This document shows, piece after piece, positions 1 through 6,919 of a DNA stretch of 64,000 nucleotides (the first letter of the stretch is position 1; every line of letters begins with the position of its first letter). Location: positions 744,001-808,000 of the forward strand of contig NZ_PZYZ01000001.1 of NCBI RefSeq assembly GCF_003047295.1, written 5' to 3'. The notes under the pieces were generated by a model. That model was not told the DNA's origin. It made no database searches and was given only the letters and a program-made list of their open reading frames with translations. The DNA comes from Nocardioides sediminis (lineage in GTDB: Bacteria > Actinomycetota > Actinomycetes > Propionibacteriales > Nocardioidaceae). Position numbers and translations under genes: made by a program.

Positions 1-27
1 GCTGTGACCAGTCGTCGGACGCGCACT

Positions 28-44
28 TTGCAGTCCCATGACAA
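28..44 (+). promoter_or_regulatory. 17-bp repeated motif, copy 1
   Basis: The sequence is TTGCAGTCCCATGACAA. It lies 60 nt before the response-regulator start. Two more copies with the same TTGCAG-N5-TGACAA frame lie at 3770-3786 and 4645-4661. No -10 box is visible at a suitable distance, so a protein-binding site is more likely than a promoter core. Autoregulation by the adjacent response regulator is an inference. Confidence 0.5.
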
Positions 45-104
45 TGCGCCTGAAGGGCCGGCGAGCTCGGTCCGAGGTTGACGGACGATGGGAGCATGGC
101 GCTG

Positions 105-845
105 ATGACTACCCGGGTGCTGGTGCTTGAGGATGACGACGGCCTGCGCGCGTCGCTTCGGCTCGTGCTGGAGAACGACGGGTACGACGTCCTTGAGGCG
201 GCCGAGGCCGAGCAGGCCCTGCGTCTGGTGCAGGACCCTGGCGTCGATCTCATGCTGGTGGACCTGATGCTGGGCGGCGTGGATGGCTTCACGTTCATCC
301 GACGCGCGAGACCGGGGACGGAGGCGCCCATCGTGGTCATCAGCGCGCGTGACGGCGTCGAGGACATCGTTGCCGCGCTCGAGGCCGGTGCCGACGACTA
401 CGTGACCAAGCCCTTCGACGTGGCGGAGGTGCGCGCTCGCCTGCTCGCGCTGCTGCGGCGGCCGTCGTTGTCCTCGGCAGGCACGCCGACCAACGGCCGT
501 GCGCACGACGGCGTCGGCTCGGGTGGGCAAGATGTCTTCGTCCTCGACCAGGACGACGGCCCGCTCGTCTTCGACCGTGGAGCGGCGCAGCTGAGTCGCG
601 GTGGACGCGAGATCCACCTCACCATCACCGAGTACCGCCTCCTGTCGGTGATGGCGGAGAACGCCGGGCGGGTGCTGTCGCGGTCGTCGCTGCTCGAGCA
701 CGTGTGGGAGCAGGGCTTCTTCGGTGATGAACGCATCGTCGACGTCCACGTGCGCCGACTGCGAAAGAAGCTGGAGCGCGACCCGAGCGCGCCCCGGACG
801 CTCGTGACCGTGCGCGGACTCGGCTACCGGCTCGACACGCGGTGA
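105..845 (+). CDS. OmpR/PhoB-family response regulator
   Basis: DNA-binding response regulator of a two-component system; it should be phosphorylated by the downstream kinase and act on promoters. With the ATG at 105 the product is 246 aa. Residues 4-118 are the receiver domain, with the acidic pocket at 9-12, the phospho-acceptor D53 (in LMLVDLML) and the conserved K102 (TKPFD). Residues 155-246 are the winged-helix domain, with the RRLRKK recognition region and the RGLGYR ending. A GGGAG at 90-94 sits 10 nt before this ATG, while it touches the ATG at 96 and follows the TTG at 78, so 105 is preferred. It overlaps the kinase gene by 4 nt (GTGA), which implies translational coupling. The gene order resembles mtrA-mtrB-lpqB. 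Confidence 0.93.
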   Translation: MTTRVLVLEDDDGLRASLRLVLENDGYDVLEAAEAEQALRLVQDPGVDLMLVDLMLGGVDGFTFIRRARPGTEAPIVVISARDGVEDIVAALEAGADDYVTKPFDVAEVRARLLALLRRPSLSSAGTPTNGRAHDGVGSGGQDVFVLDQDDGPLVFDRGAAQLSRGGREIHLTITEYRLLSVMAENAGRVLSRSSLLEHVWEQGFFGDERIVDVHVRRLRKKLERDPSAPRTLVTVRGLGYRLDTR

Positions 846-2233
846 CCGGGAGGCTCACGGGCCGGGGGCTCCGCAGCTCGGTGACCATGGTCTTCGCGGT
901 GGGGGCGTTCACCCTGTCGACCTCCCTGGCGCTCGCCACCTACTTCTCGGCCCGGCACTTGCTCGTGGAGCAGCGTGAGCGCGCAGCATTGCGCCAGGCG
1001 TTCACCGACGCCGCCATGGTCCGGGACAGCCTGCGCACCTCGGGAAGTGAGGTCAGCGAGGTGTTGGGCTCGATCTCACCTCCCGCCGGCGCACTGATGT
1101 ACGTCCATCGTGATGACGCGTGGTATTCCTCGTCGCTCGACCAACCGGGCGAGCAGCTCACCGAAGTGCTGCAGCCGACGGTCGCGGAGGGCTCGGCCGG
1201 CCTGGCGTGGACGGAACTCACCGACCCCCACGCGATCGTCGTCGGCGTTCCCCTGCCCGCCGTGGACGCGGAGTACTACGAGGTGGCCGTGCCCGAGGAG
1301 CTTGCCGCGACGCTGCGGACGATGGCGCTGGCCCTCGCGGTGTCCGCAGCGCTCACCACGATGGGCGGTGCGGTCGTCGGCCGGGCTGCGAGCAGGCGCG
1401 TGCTGGAGCCGCTCGGGCAAGTCGCGGGTGCCGCGGCCCAGGTGTCGTCCGGGAACCTGGGTGCGCGACTGCGCGATACGAGTGACCCGGACCTAGCAGT
1501 ACTGGTCGGCGCCTTCAACCACATGGTCAACGCCCTGCACGAGCGGATCGAGCAGGATGCACGATTCGCGGCGGACGTGAGCCACGAGCTCCGGACGCCG
1601 CTGACGACCCTGACCACGAGCCTCAGCGTGCTGCAGAGCGACGACAACCTCGGAGCGGGATCCGCCAGCGCCGTCGACCTGATGGCGGCCGAGCTCGCAC
1701 GGTTCCGCCGGGCGCTCGAGGACCTGCTTGCCCTGGGCCGGCTGGATGCAGGCGCTCGCGAGAGCGAGACCACCGAGGTGGGTGCGCGAGAGCTCGTGCG
1801 ACAGGCGCTGCACGCAAGCGGCCGGCCGCCCGAGCTGTTGCTGGCGGATGGTGAGCAAGGTGTTGATCCGCGGGTCGACGTCGACCGTCCGCAGCTCCTG
1901 CGCGCGTTGATCAACCTGTTCCAGAACGCAGACGTGCACGGTCACGGACTCACGGCGGTCCGGGTCGAGGCAGTCGACGATCACGTGGAGTTCCGGATCC
2001 AGGACCGCGGACCCGGCGTGGCACCCGAGGATCGTCAACGGATCTTCGAGCGCTTCGCGCGTGCCGGGGGCGCAAAGGCTGGCACCGGCAGCGGACTGGG
2101 CCTGAGCATCGTGGCGCAGACAGCCACGAACCATGGCGGAGCCGTCTGGTGCTCGCAGGCGCGGCCGCCGGGGCAGGGAGCAGAGTTCGTGATGCGCCTC
2201 CCGCGAGCCGGCTGCGAGCGAGTGCCGCGGTGA
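842..2233 (+). CDS. membrane sensor histidine kinase
   Basis: Sensor kinase partner of the preceding response regulator, 463 aa, in the cytoplasmic membrane. There are two membrane segments (about 13-34 and 160-182) flanking an extracytoplasmic sensor region of about 125 aa. A HAMP linker (183-236) follows, then the HisKA dimerisation helix with phospho-acceptor H248 in the motif SHELRTPL. The HATPase domain has an N-box (NLFQNAD), a G1 box (DRGPGVAP), an F-box (IFERFAR) and a G2 box (GSGLGLSI). The phrase FAADVSHELRTPLTT is MtrB-like. The GTG start overlaps the regulator stop, and the stop overlaps the GTG of the lipoprotein gene, so the three genes form one coupled operon. The signal sensed cannot be read from the sequence. 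Confidence 0.93.
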   Translation: MTGRLTGRGLRSSVTMVFAVGAFTLSTSLALATYFSARHLLVEQRERAALRQAFTDAAMVRDSLRTSGSEVSEVLGSISPPAGALMYVHRDDAWYSSSLDQPGEQLTEVLQPTVAEGSAGLAWTELTDPHAIVVGVPLPAVDAEYYEVAVPEELAATLRTMALALAVSAALTTMGGAVVGRAASRRVLEPLGQVAGAAAQVSSGNLGARLRDTSDPDLAVLVGAFNHMVNALHERIEQDARFAADVSHELRTPLTTLTTSLSVLQSDDNLGAGSASAVDLMAAELARFRRALEDLLALGRLDAGARESETTEVGARELVRQALHASGRPPELLLADGEQGVDPRVDVDRPQLLRALINLFQNADVHGHGLTAVRVEAVDDHVEFRIQDRGPGVAPEDRQRIFERFARAGGAKAGTGSGLGLSIVAQTATNHGGAVWCSQARPPGQGAEFVMRLPRAGCERVPR

Positions 2234-2913
2234 ATGTAGGCATGCCACCCCACGACGCCCGCTGGAGACGGTGGGCAGTCGGCACTGCGTTTCCCGCCCT
2301 GCTTCTGGCTGCCGCCGGCTGCGGGCTGCCCGGGGGCACCGACGCGCGGGCGATCGACGATTCAGCCGTCCCCTATCGTCTCCTCGAGAGCGAGCGACCA
2401 TCCGGTACCTCCTCTTCAGAAGGGCCGGTGCGGGCCATCGCGCCCGTCGTGTTCTGGCTCGTCGACGACGAGCACCTCACGCCAGCGGCCGTGGACGTGT
2501 CCTGTGCCGCCCCCCCGTACGAGGTGGTGGAGCACCTGCTGAGGGCGTTGGGAGCCGGGCCCGACGACCCCGCCCGCGCGGCGGGCAGGGCGACAGCCGT
2601 TCCGCCGTCGACCCCCCTGACTCTCGTGGAGGTGGCGGACGGCGTCGCCACGGTGGCGATGGATCCCACAACGCCCATCACCGCCGACCGGCTTCCGCTC
2701 GCCGTCGGGCAGCTGGCGCTGTCCGTGACCTCGGCGCCCGGAGTCGACCGGGTACTGGTCAGCATTGCCGGCGAGGCCGTGCAGGTGCCGCTGCCCGGTG
2801 GTGCGCTCACAGCGCGGCCCGTGTCTGCGGACGACTACGCCGAACTGGTGCCGGACCGTTACCGCGACCGTGGGAAGCCAGGCGGGATGACGGCCGGCAT
2901 CGGTTGCCGGTGA
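2230..2913 (+). CDS. GerMN-domain lipoprotein, LpqB-like
   Basis: Predicted secreted lipoprotein of 227 aa. The N-terminus has basic residues, a hydrophobic stretch and a lipobox ending LLLAAAGC, so C31 should be lipidated. Residues about 65-200 match the GerMN (sporulation/germination) fold: VVFWLVDDEHLTP at its start, then a region of the AVGQLALSVTSAPGVDRV type. The GTG at 2230 overlaps the kinase stop (GTGA); an ATG at 2242 is the alternative start. LpqB proteins of the MtrAB-LpqB system carry GerMN plus a large beta-propeller. This one has GerMN only, so it looks like a short LpqB-type accessory that may modulate the kinase from outside the membrane. The domain call rests on pattern and context. 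Confidence 0.8.
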   Translation: MNVGMPPHDARWRRWAVGTAFPALLLAAAGCGLPGGTDARAIDDSAVPYRLLESERPSGTSSSEGPVRAIAPVVFWLVDDEHLTPAAVDVSCAAPPYEVVEHLLRALGAGPDDPARAAGRATAVPPSTPLTLVEVADGVATVAMDPTTPITADRLPLAVGQLALSVTSAPGVDRVLVSIAGEAVQVPLPGGALTARPVSADDYAELVPDRYRDRGKPGGMTAGIGCR

Positions 2914-2917
2914 GGGG

Positions 2918-3361
2918 CTACGCGGGTCGGCCGGCGGCGTCTGGCCCGGGTTTCGACGTGTCGAGCACCATCCACTGTGCGGGTGTTGAGCCACCCTCGA
3001 CGCCCCAGGTGTCAGCCAAGGCATCTACCAGGTGCGCTGTCGCCATGACGTCGGGCTCGGCGACTGCGTCGGGTGGTACGCCGCGAGGGCCGTGCCACTG
3101 GACGTCGAGTCGCACCCGGTCCGGGTCGACCCACCGCAGCAGTACCGTGACGGACCGCGGGCGGTACCGGGTGCCGGCAGCCATCGCCGCCGCCGTCAGG
3201 AGGCACAGCCGGTCCATCGCTCGCGCAGGCAACGCGCGGTCGCGTCCCCACCGACGTACGAGCTCGACGGTGTCGCCCTCCGTCCGCGGTCCACACGGCA
3301 GGTGGTATCGGGAGACCCCCGGGCCGAGCAAGGATCCACCGGACACGTCGGACGCGCTCAT
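2918..3361 (-). CDS. degenerate RsbW-type ATPase-like protein
   Basis: 147-aa protein translated with the upstream STAS gene (ATGA overlap at 3358-3361). Size, position and pattern (a helix around LCLLTAAAMAAGTRYRP, then a beta-strand hairpin VTVLLRWVDPDRVRLDVQW) suggest the histidine-kinase-like ATPase fold of anti-sigma factors. The residues that bind Mg-ATP are not recognisable: the N-box Asn is absent, and HGPRG stands where a DxGxG box would be. It may be a binding-only partner of the STAS protein and not a kinase. The start is the ATG coupled to the STAS stop; an open extension upstream overlaps the STAS gene and is rejected. The family call is tentative. Confidence 0.6.
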   Translation of the reverse strand: MSASDVSGGSLLGPGVSRYHLPCGPRTEGDTVELVRRWGRDRALPARAMDRLCLLTAAAMAAGTRYRPRSVTVLLRWVDPDRVRLDVQWHGPRGVPPDAVAEPDVMATAHLVDALADTWGVEGGSTPAQWMVLDTSKPGPDAAGRPA

Positions 3362-3723
3362 CGGCTGGATGCCTCGACCAGCAGGGTGTCTGCGAGTCCA
3401 GTGCGTCGCAGGGTCGCGCCTCCGCCGCGGGGCAGGTGGCGGAGGCGCACGTCGACACCACGAGACTGGCAGGTCTCGCGCAGCCACAGAAGGACCGCGA
3501 CCGCTCCGGACGACAGGGCCGTCAGGCACGACAGATCCACCACCAGCGCCGGTGGCGGGGCGTCGAGCAGGGGCGGGACCCGCCGTCTGAGGTCCCTGAT
3601 GGGGTCGCGAGGGTCCATGGTGTCCAACACCAGCACGACGTCCTCCCGCACGTCGTACTCGAGAGCGTCCCGCTCGACGGTTGGCCGGTCGAGCGCGCTG
3701 CGGCGGGTCTTGTCCGGGGACAT
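3358..3723 (-). CDS. STAS-domain anti-anti-sigma-like protein
   Basis: 121-aa single STAS domain, the fold of SpoIIAA/RsbV antagonists that bind anti-sigma kinases. The core strand and switch region read LVVDLSCLTALSSGAVAVLL. The usual L-D-S-x-G switch is L-S-S-G here, so the Asp is replaced by Ser but a phosphorylatable Ser remains. It is the first gene of a two-gene minus-strand unit with the ATPase-like gene. A copy of the TTGCAG-N5-TGACAA motif lies 47 nt upstream of its start. Together the pair looks like a small partner-switching module. No sigma factor gene is adjacent. Confidence 0.78.
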   Translation of the reverse strand: MSPDKTRRSALDRPTVERDALEYDVREDVVLVLDTMDPRDPIRDLRRRVPPLLDAPPPALVVDLSCLTALSSGAVAVLLWLRETCQSRGVDVRLRHLPRGGGATLRRTGLADTLLVEASSR

Positions 3724-3769
3724 GGACTCAGGCTCGCTCCTCCAGGCGACCGGGGAGCAGGCGCCGGTG

Positions 3770-3786
3770 TTGCAGCTTCATGACAA
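3770..3786 (+). promoter_or_regulatory. 17-bp repeated motif, copy 2
   Basis: TTGCAGCTTCATGACAA, identical to copy 1 (28-44) at 14 of 17 positions. It lies in the intergenic region between the minus-strand STAS gene (start 3723) and the plus-strand HesB-like gene (start 3906), so it could act on either. Confidence 0.5.
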
Positions 3787-3905
3787 TCGTCCGGCAGCTC
3801 GCGGCGGCTTCGGTCGAGGTCGTTGTGAGTCGGACGACGACGTGGGTCCATGGATGGGCAGGACGTGGCGCAGACCTACTGCCCAGCTACAGGAGGGAAG
3901 ACGAC

Positions 3906-4190
3906 ATGTTCACCCTGACCCGGCAGGCACGCTCCGTCGTACGGCGGGTGACATCCCACCCGGTGCTCTCGGCACGCTCCGGCCTCCGCATCGCCAGCGC
4001 TGGCCCCGAGGCTGCGCCGATGCAGGTCGCCGCCGTGAGGGGCCCGCAACCAGGTGACGCGGTCGTGGAGCACGACGGTGCCAGGGTCTTCCTGGGACCG
4101 CGGGCGCTCGAGCGACTCCAGGGCCGGACCGTCGACGCCGTCACCGATCAGGCCGGTCGGGTCCAGTTCGTGCTCAAGGCTCGTTCATGA
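3906..4190 (+). CDS. small HesB/IscA-like protein without cysteines
   Basis: 94-aa protein. The C-terminal half (GDAVVEHDGARVFLGPRALERLQGRT and on to the end) resembles the Fe-S_biosyn (HesB/IscA) fold seen in small actinobacterial proteins. None of the three cluster-binding cysteines of true IscA is present, as there is no Cys in the whole product. A role in carrying an Fe-S cluster is therefore unlikely. The ATG is preceded by AGGAGG about 10 nt upstream, a strong ribosome site, so this start is favoured over open frame further upstream. It stands alone between two intergenic regions. The fold call is tentative and the function unknown. Confidence 0.55.
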   Translation: MFTLTRQARSVVRRVTSHPVLSARSGLRIASAGPEAAPMQVAAVRGPQPGDAVVEHDGARVFLGPRALERLQGRTVDAVTDQAGRVQFVLKARS

Positions 4191-4529
4191 CGACGCCGAG
4201 CCAGCGCGGCGGCGCGAGGAGCAGTCCGCGCGGCTGGCCTGCAAGCCGGTGACGAGGTCGAGGTACTGCAGCGGGTGCAGCGGGATGGCAACTCCGCGGT
4301 GGGTCAACGGCGTCCGATGTCCGTGGGCTCCGGGACGCCAGCCGGCTCAACGGCCGGTACGTCGCTCGCTGTGGAGGTGAGCACTTGGGCCTCGGCCGCC
4401 CGGTGCACAGGCAGGGCTGCGTCGTGGAGGTCGCGCTGCGTGTCCCACCGCGATGGTCCGCCTCCTCGACTGGGCCGGCCGGTCGACAAGGAAGTTGACC
4501 CGACAGCCGGAGCCCGGCGACTCGTCCCT

Positions 4530-4592
4530 GGCCGAGCGGCCGGGCCTCCGGCGCGCGCCCCCCGGGCGCGCTCGGCCGTCTCCCCCGGAGAC
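4530..4592. other. two adjacent hairpins
   Basis: GGCCGAGCG (4530-4538) pairs perfectly with CGCTCGGCC (4569-4577). One nucleotide further on, GTCTCC (4578-4583) pairs with GGAGAC (4587-4592) across a 3-nt loop. No gene ends here on the plus strand, and the nearest minus-strand stop is at 4718, about 125 nt away. It could be a minus-strand terminator set far from its gene or part of a structured RNA. Confidence 0.45.
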
Positions 4593-4644
4593 CGCCGAAA
4601 GAAAGACGGTGCCTGCCGAGGGTGACCACGACCGCTCAGCGAGG

Positions 4645-4661
4645 TTGCAGCCCCCTGACAA
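4645..4661 (+). promoter_or_regulatory. 17-bp repeated motif, copy 3
   Basis: TTGCAGCCCCCTGACAA, sharing TTGCAG, a C before the M position, and TGACAA with the copies at 28 and 3770. No plus-strand gene start follows within 2 kb, so its target is unclear. Confidence 0.45.
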
Positions 4662-4717
4662 CAAGGCGGGCCTGTGGGCATGAAGGGTTGGCCGGTGTCG
4701 TCCACGCGCCCGCACGG

Positions 4718-6139
4718 CTAGTCGCCCGCACCGGTGGGTGGGGATGTCGGCGTGTCTGCAAGAGCCTGGACGTCGGCCAAGGCTATGGCCAGCCCACCCG
4801 CGGGCGTGGGATGGAACGGTGCGTTGGCGTCGAGTCCTTGGACATACGGCGTCGCGTCGCACGGGCCGTGGCCCGAGAAGTCCGGCAGGGTGCTGACGAA
4901 TCCGGCAGCGACCGCGCCTTGCGCGAGGACGCTGTTGAGGATCGCCAGTCGGGACAGCATGGAACGCAGCTTGCTGCTCGTTACTCCCACCTTGGACAGA
5001 CAGCTCACGTCGCCCGCGAACGGGTCGTAGTACAGGTTCACCAGGACGCTGGGGTGGTTCGGCAGCTGCTGGAGCTCGGTGAGCAGCTGTAGCCACTCGG
5101 TGCTGAACTGCGCCAGGTGGCTCTGGAAGTACGCCTGCGCTGCCGCGTTGTCGCAGTCCTCGGAGGCCGCGCACAAGCGCAGGATGTTCGTCCACCTCAC
5201 ATCGTTGGCGCCGATGCTCAGGATGACGGTCGAGGCGCTCGTCACAGACTTGTCGCCGAGCTGAGGCGGCAACGTCAGGCCACGCGTGGTCTGGGGACCC
5301 AGGATGCCGGCCGCGATCGTTGCCCCGCTGCACGCCAGCGACGTCACCTCGAGTCCGGCCACCTGGGCGAGCGCAACCGGGTAGGAGTCCACGCTGCGCC
5401 GACAAGCGTTGTCGGCCGCGCTCGGATCCGCCGGGGCCGGATTGCCGCGACCGGCAGCGGTCGAATCGCCCAGCACCACTACGCCGCCCGAGGGTGAGGC
5501 GGGCGGCTGCGGAGCGGCAGGGGTAGGGACGGGAGTCCCGCCGACCAGCTCGACCAGTGAATGCACCTGGCCGAACTTCGCCGGTGCGCTGAAGGCGGTG
5601 ACCATGATCGCTCCGAGGTCGATTCCCGCGGCGAGCACCAGCCCTGCCAACAGGGTCAGCAGAGTCGAGCGCCACGAGCGGCGTCGCCACCCGCATATGG
5701 CACCCAGGAGCAGGACCGTCACCACCGCGACCACCGCGACCTGCCAGTAGAAGTACCGACGAAACCCGCGGACGAGCGCGTCCTGCAGGGCTCCCCCCGG
5801 CTCCTCGCCGGAGGTGGTGCCTGCTATCTCGGCCAGCTGCGCGGACACGGTGATGTGCGTCAGACGCAGCCGCGGGCGAACCGGACCGACGAAGGTGACG
5901 GTTGTGGGGATCGACTGCCCGAACAGGTCGAGCTCAGCGGGCCCCGAGAGGCTCAGCGACGGCGCGGTCACCCCCACCTGCACCGTTTGCCCCGCGGTCG
6001 AGACCTCCTGCATCGGGGTCACCAACAGCGAGACGGCGATCGCGATCCCCGCGGCAAGCATGACGAGAGCCACTTCTAGGCCGAAGCGGCGCAGTCGCAG
6101 CCGGCGGACCCTTGCCGCGGCCGGAGCTATCGCTCTCAC
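4718..6139 (-). CDS. membrane-anchored SGNH/GDSL-type hydrolase
   Basis: 473-aa protein. The N-terminal part has a membrane segment (about 21-41), an extracytoplasmic region of about 90 aa, and two more segments (about 133-149 and 158-182). A Pro-rich linker follows (205-217). The C-terminal half is an SGNH hydrolase: block I GDSTAAG with nucleophile S226, block III SIGANDVRW with the oxyanion Asn near 312, and block V FHPTPAGG with the catalytic His near 452. Such domains remove acyl groups from carbohydrates or lipids. Four or more Cys in the domain suggest disulfides outside the cell. Topology suggests the hydrolase is extracytoplasmic. The substrate is not predictable. It is a single gene, with the ATG close to a TAgnnT-poor region. 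Confidence 0.83.
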   Translation of the reverse strand: MRAIAPAAARVRRLRLRRFGLEVALVMLAAGIAIAVSLLVTPMQEVSTAGQTVQVGVTAPSLSLSGPAELDLFGQSIPTTVTFVGPVRPRLRLTHITVSAQLAEIAGTTSGEEPGGALQDALVRGFRRYFYWQVAVVAVVTVLLLGAICGWRRRSWRSTLLTLLAGLVLAAGIDLGAIMVTAFSAPAKFGQVHSLVELVGGTPVPTPAAPQPPASPSGGVVVLGDSTAAGRGNPAPADPSAADNACRRSVDSYPVALAQVAGLEVTSLACSGATIAAGILGPQTTRGLTLPPQLGDKSVTSASTVILSIGANDVRWTNILRLCAASEDCDNAAAQAYFQSHLAQFSTEWLQLLTELQQLPNHPSVLVNLYYDPFAGDVSCLSKVGVTSSKLRSMLSRLAILNSVLAQGAVAAGFVSTLPDFSGHGPCDATPYVQGLDANAPFHPTPAGGLAIALADVQALADTPTSPPTGAGD

Positions 6140-6227
6140 CTCTCAGAACTGTAGACCTGTAGAGCGAGCCACAGTGGTTCTGCGGTCATGGGTGACGGCT
6201 GCACTGTGCGTCAGATGGTGCTCCTGT

Positions 6228-6365
6228 TCATCTAGCGACCGCCTTGACCACGGCGATCAGCAGGACGGCGGCGATGACGGCGAGCACGAACCCGAGGATG
6301 TTGGGTTCGAAAATGCCGCCCGTGCTGAGAAGCGGGGCGGTGAGTCCGCCGATGAGGGACCGACG
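6228..6365 (-). pseudogene. truncated GlsB/YeaQ/YmgE-type membrane protein
   Basis: The minus frame reads RRSLIGGLTAPLLSTGGIFE and then an Asn-Ile-Leu-Gly-Phe segment and a long Val/Ala/Leu stretch ending KAVAR and TGA. This is the typical C-terminal half of the small GlsB/YeaQ/YmgE (transglycosylase-associated) stress membrane proteins, which run to about 85-90 aa with three membrane segments. The N-terminal half is missing: there is no start codon, and an in-frame TGA lies six codons upstream of the RR. The other two upstream frames show no hydrophobic N-terminal segment, so this is a deletion and not a simple frameshift. Confidence 0.55.
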
Positions 6366-6525
6366 AGGGGGACGGCGCCACGTTCACGGCCAAGCCGTGG
6401 GTCGACGCCTCCGGCGATTGGGATGCGTTCTGTCGCGCGCGGCAGTGCGTTCCCGATCTGGCCGGACCTCCGCGCTGAGTTACGTGTCGGCGCTGGTCAG
6501 GACTGTATTTCCCACCCCCCACGGA

Positions 6526-6600
6526 GGCGGGGGTCGGAAGGACAGCCGGGAGAAACATCGGGATAACCAGGCTGTAGTTCTGGTGCTTCCGACCCGCGCC
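6526..6600. other. long hairpin, possible structured RNA
   Basis: Positions 6526-6540 pair with 6586-6600 at 14 of 15 positions (GGGTCGGAAG with CTTCCGACCC at the core). Within the 45-nt loop, ACAGCC (6542-6547) can pair with GGCTGT (6570-6575), and CCAG (6567-6570) with CTGG. There is no T-run after either arm, and no gene ends nearby, so it is not an obvious terminator. I do not recognise the RNA family. Confidence 0.5.
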
Positions 6601-6782
6601 CGATCATGCCGTCCGGGTCGGTCGTAGGCACTCTGCCCACCAGGTGAGTCGGGCGAACACCCCGGCGGACGACAGCGCGCGCCCCCTCCCTCGCCGCCGC
6701 GGCGCCGAACCGGGAACCCGCTGGACCATGGACGGCCCTCCCGCAGAGCAGCCATGATCTCCGCCGCTGCCTGTGTGGTCAC

Positions 6783-6919
6783 GGGGCGAAAGACCCGGAC
6801 CGACCGGCCCGCAGCAGCCCGGTCCGGGCTGCGCGACACCGTCGTGCAGGAGAAGCACGACGCTTCGCCCCGGCACCCGCGGGTACGGTGCAGCTCCCGG
6901 TGGGAGAAGGAGGCAGCTG
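6783..6919 (+). promoter_or_regulatory. structured 5' leader of ATPase gene
   Basis: Three perfect 8-bp stems are arranged as a three-way junction: GGGGCGAA (6783-6790) with TTCGCCCC (6864-6871), CCCGGACC (6794-6801) with GGTCCGGG (6821-6828), and CGTCGTGC (6840-6847) with GCACGACG (6855-6862). The second stem competes with an alternative, GCAGCCCGG with CCGGGCTGC (6814-6832). Closer to the gene, CTCCC/GGGAG (6895-6907) and CAGCT/AGCTG flank the AAGGAGG ribosome site. This is consistent with a cis-regulatory RNA, but GC-rich DNA pairs easily and no known riboswitch class is recognised. Confidence 0.4.

Larger units (their letters stand above)
4191..4717 (+). other. gene-poor intergenic stretch with hairpins
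   Basis: 527 nt in which no reading frame has both a believable start and family-like sequence. It contains two adjacent perfect hairpins (4530-4577 and 4578-4592) and copy 3 of the 17-bp motif (4645-4661). The open frames present on both strands are rich in Arg and Pro and look like GC-rich noise. The stretch could be a degraded gene or a non-coding RNA locus. Confidence 0.5.
6140..6919. other. long intergenic region with RNA-like structure
   Basis: 780 nt without an intact gene. It holds a truncated GlsB/YeaQ-type remnant on the minus strand (6228-6365), a 15-bp hairpin with one mismatch (6526-6600), and a multi-stem structure (6783-6871) before the ATPase gene at 6920. The rest shows no recognisable coding pattern. 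Confidence 0.6.

Noticed and set aside
4174..4629. A 151-codon minus-strand frame in the 4.2-4.7 kb region as a gene
   Set aside because: Arg/Pro-rich, no family pattern and no ribosome site. The region also holds hairpins.
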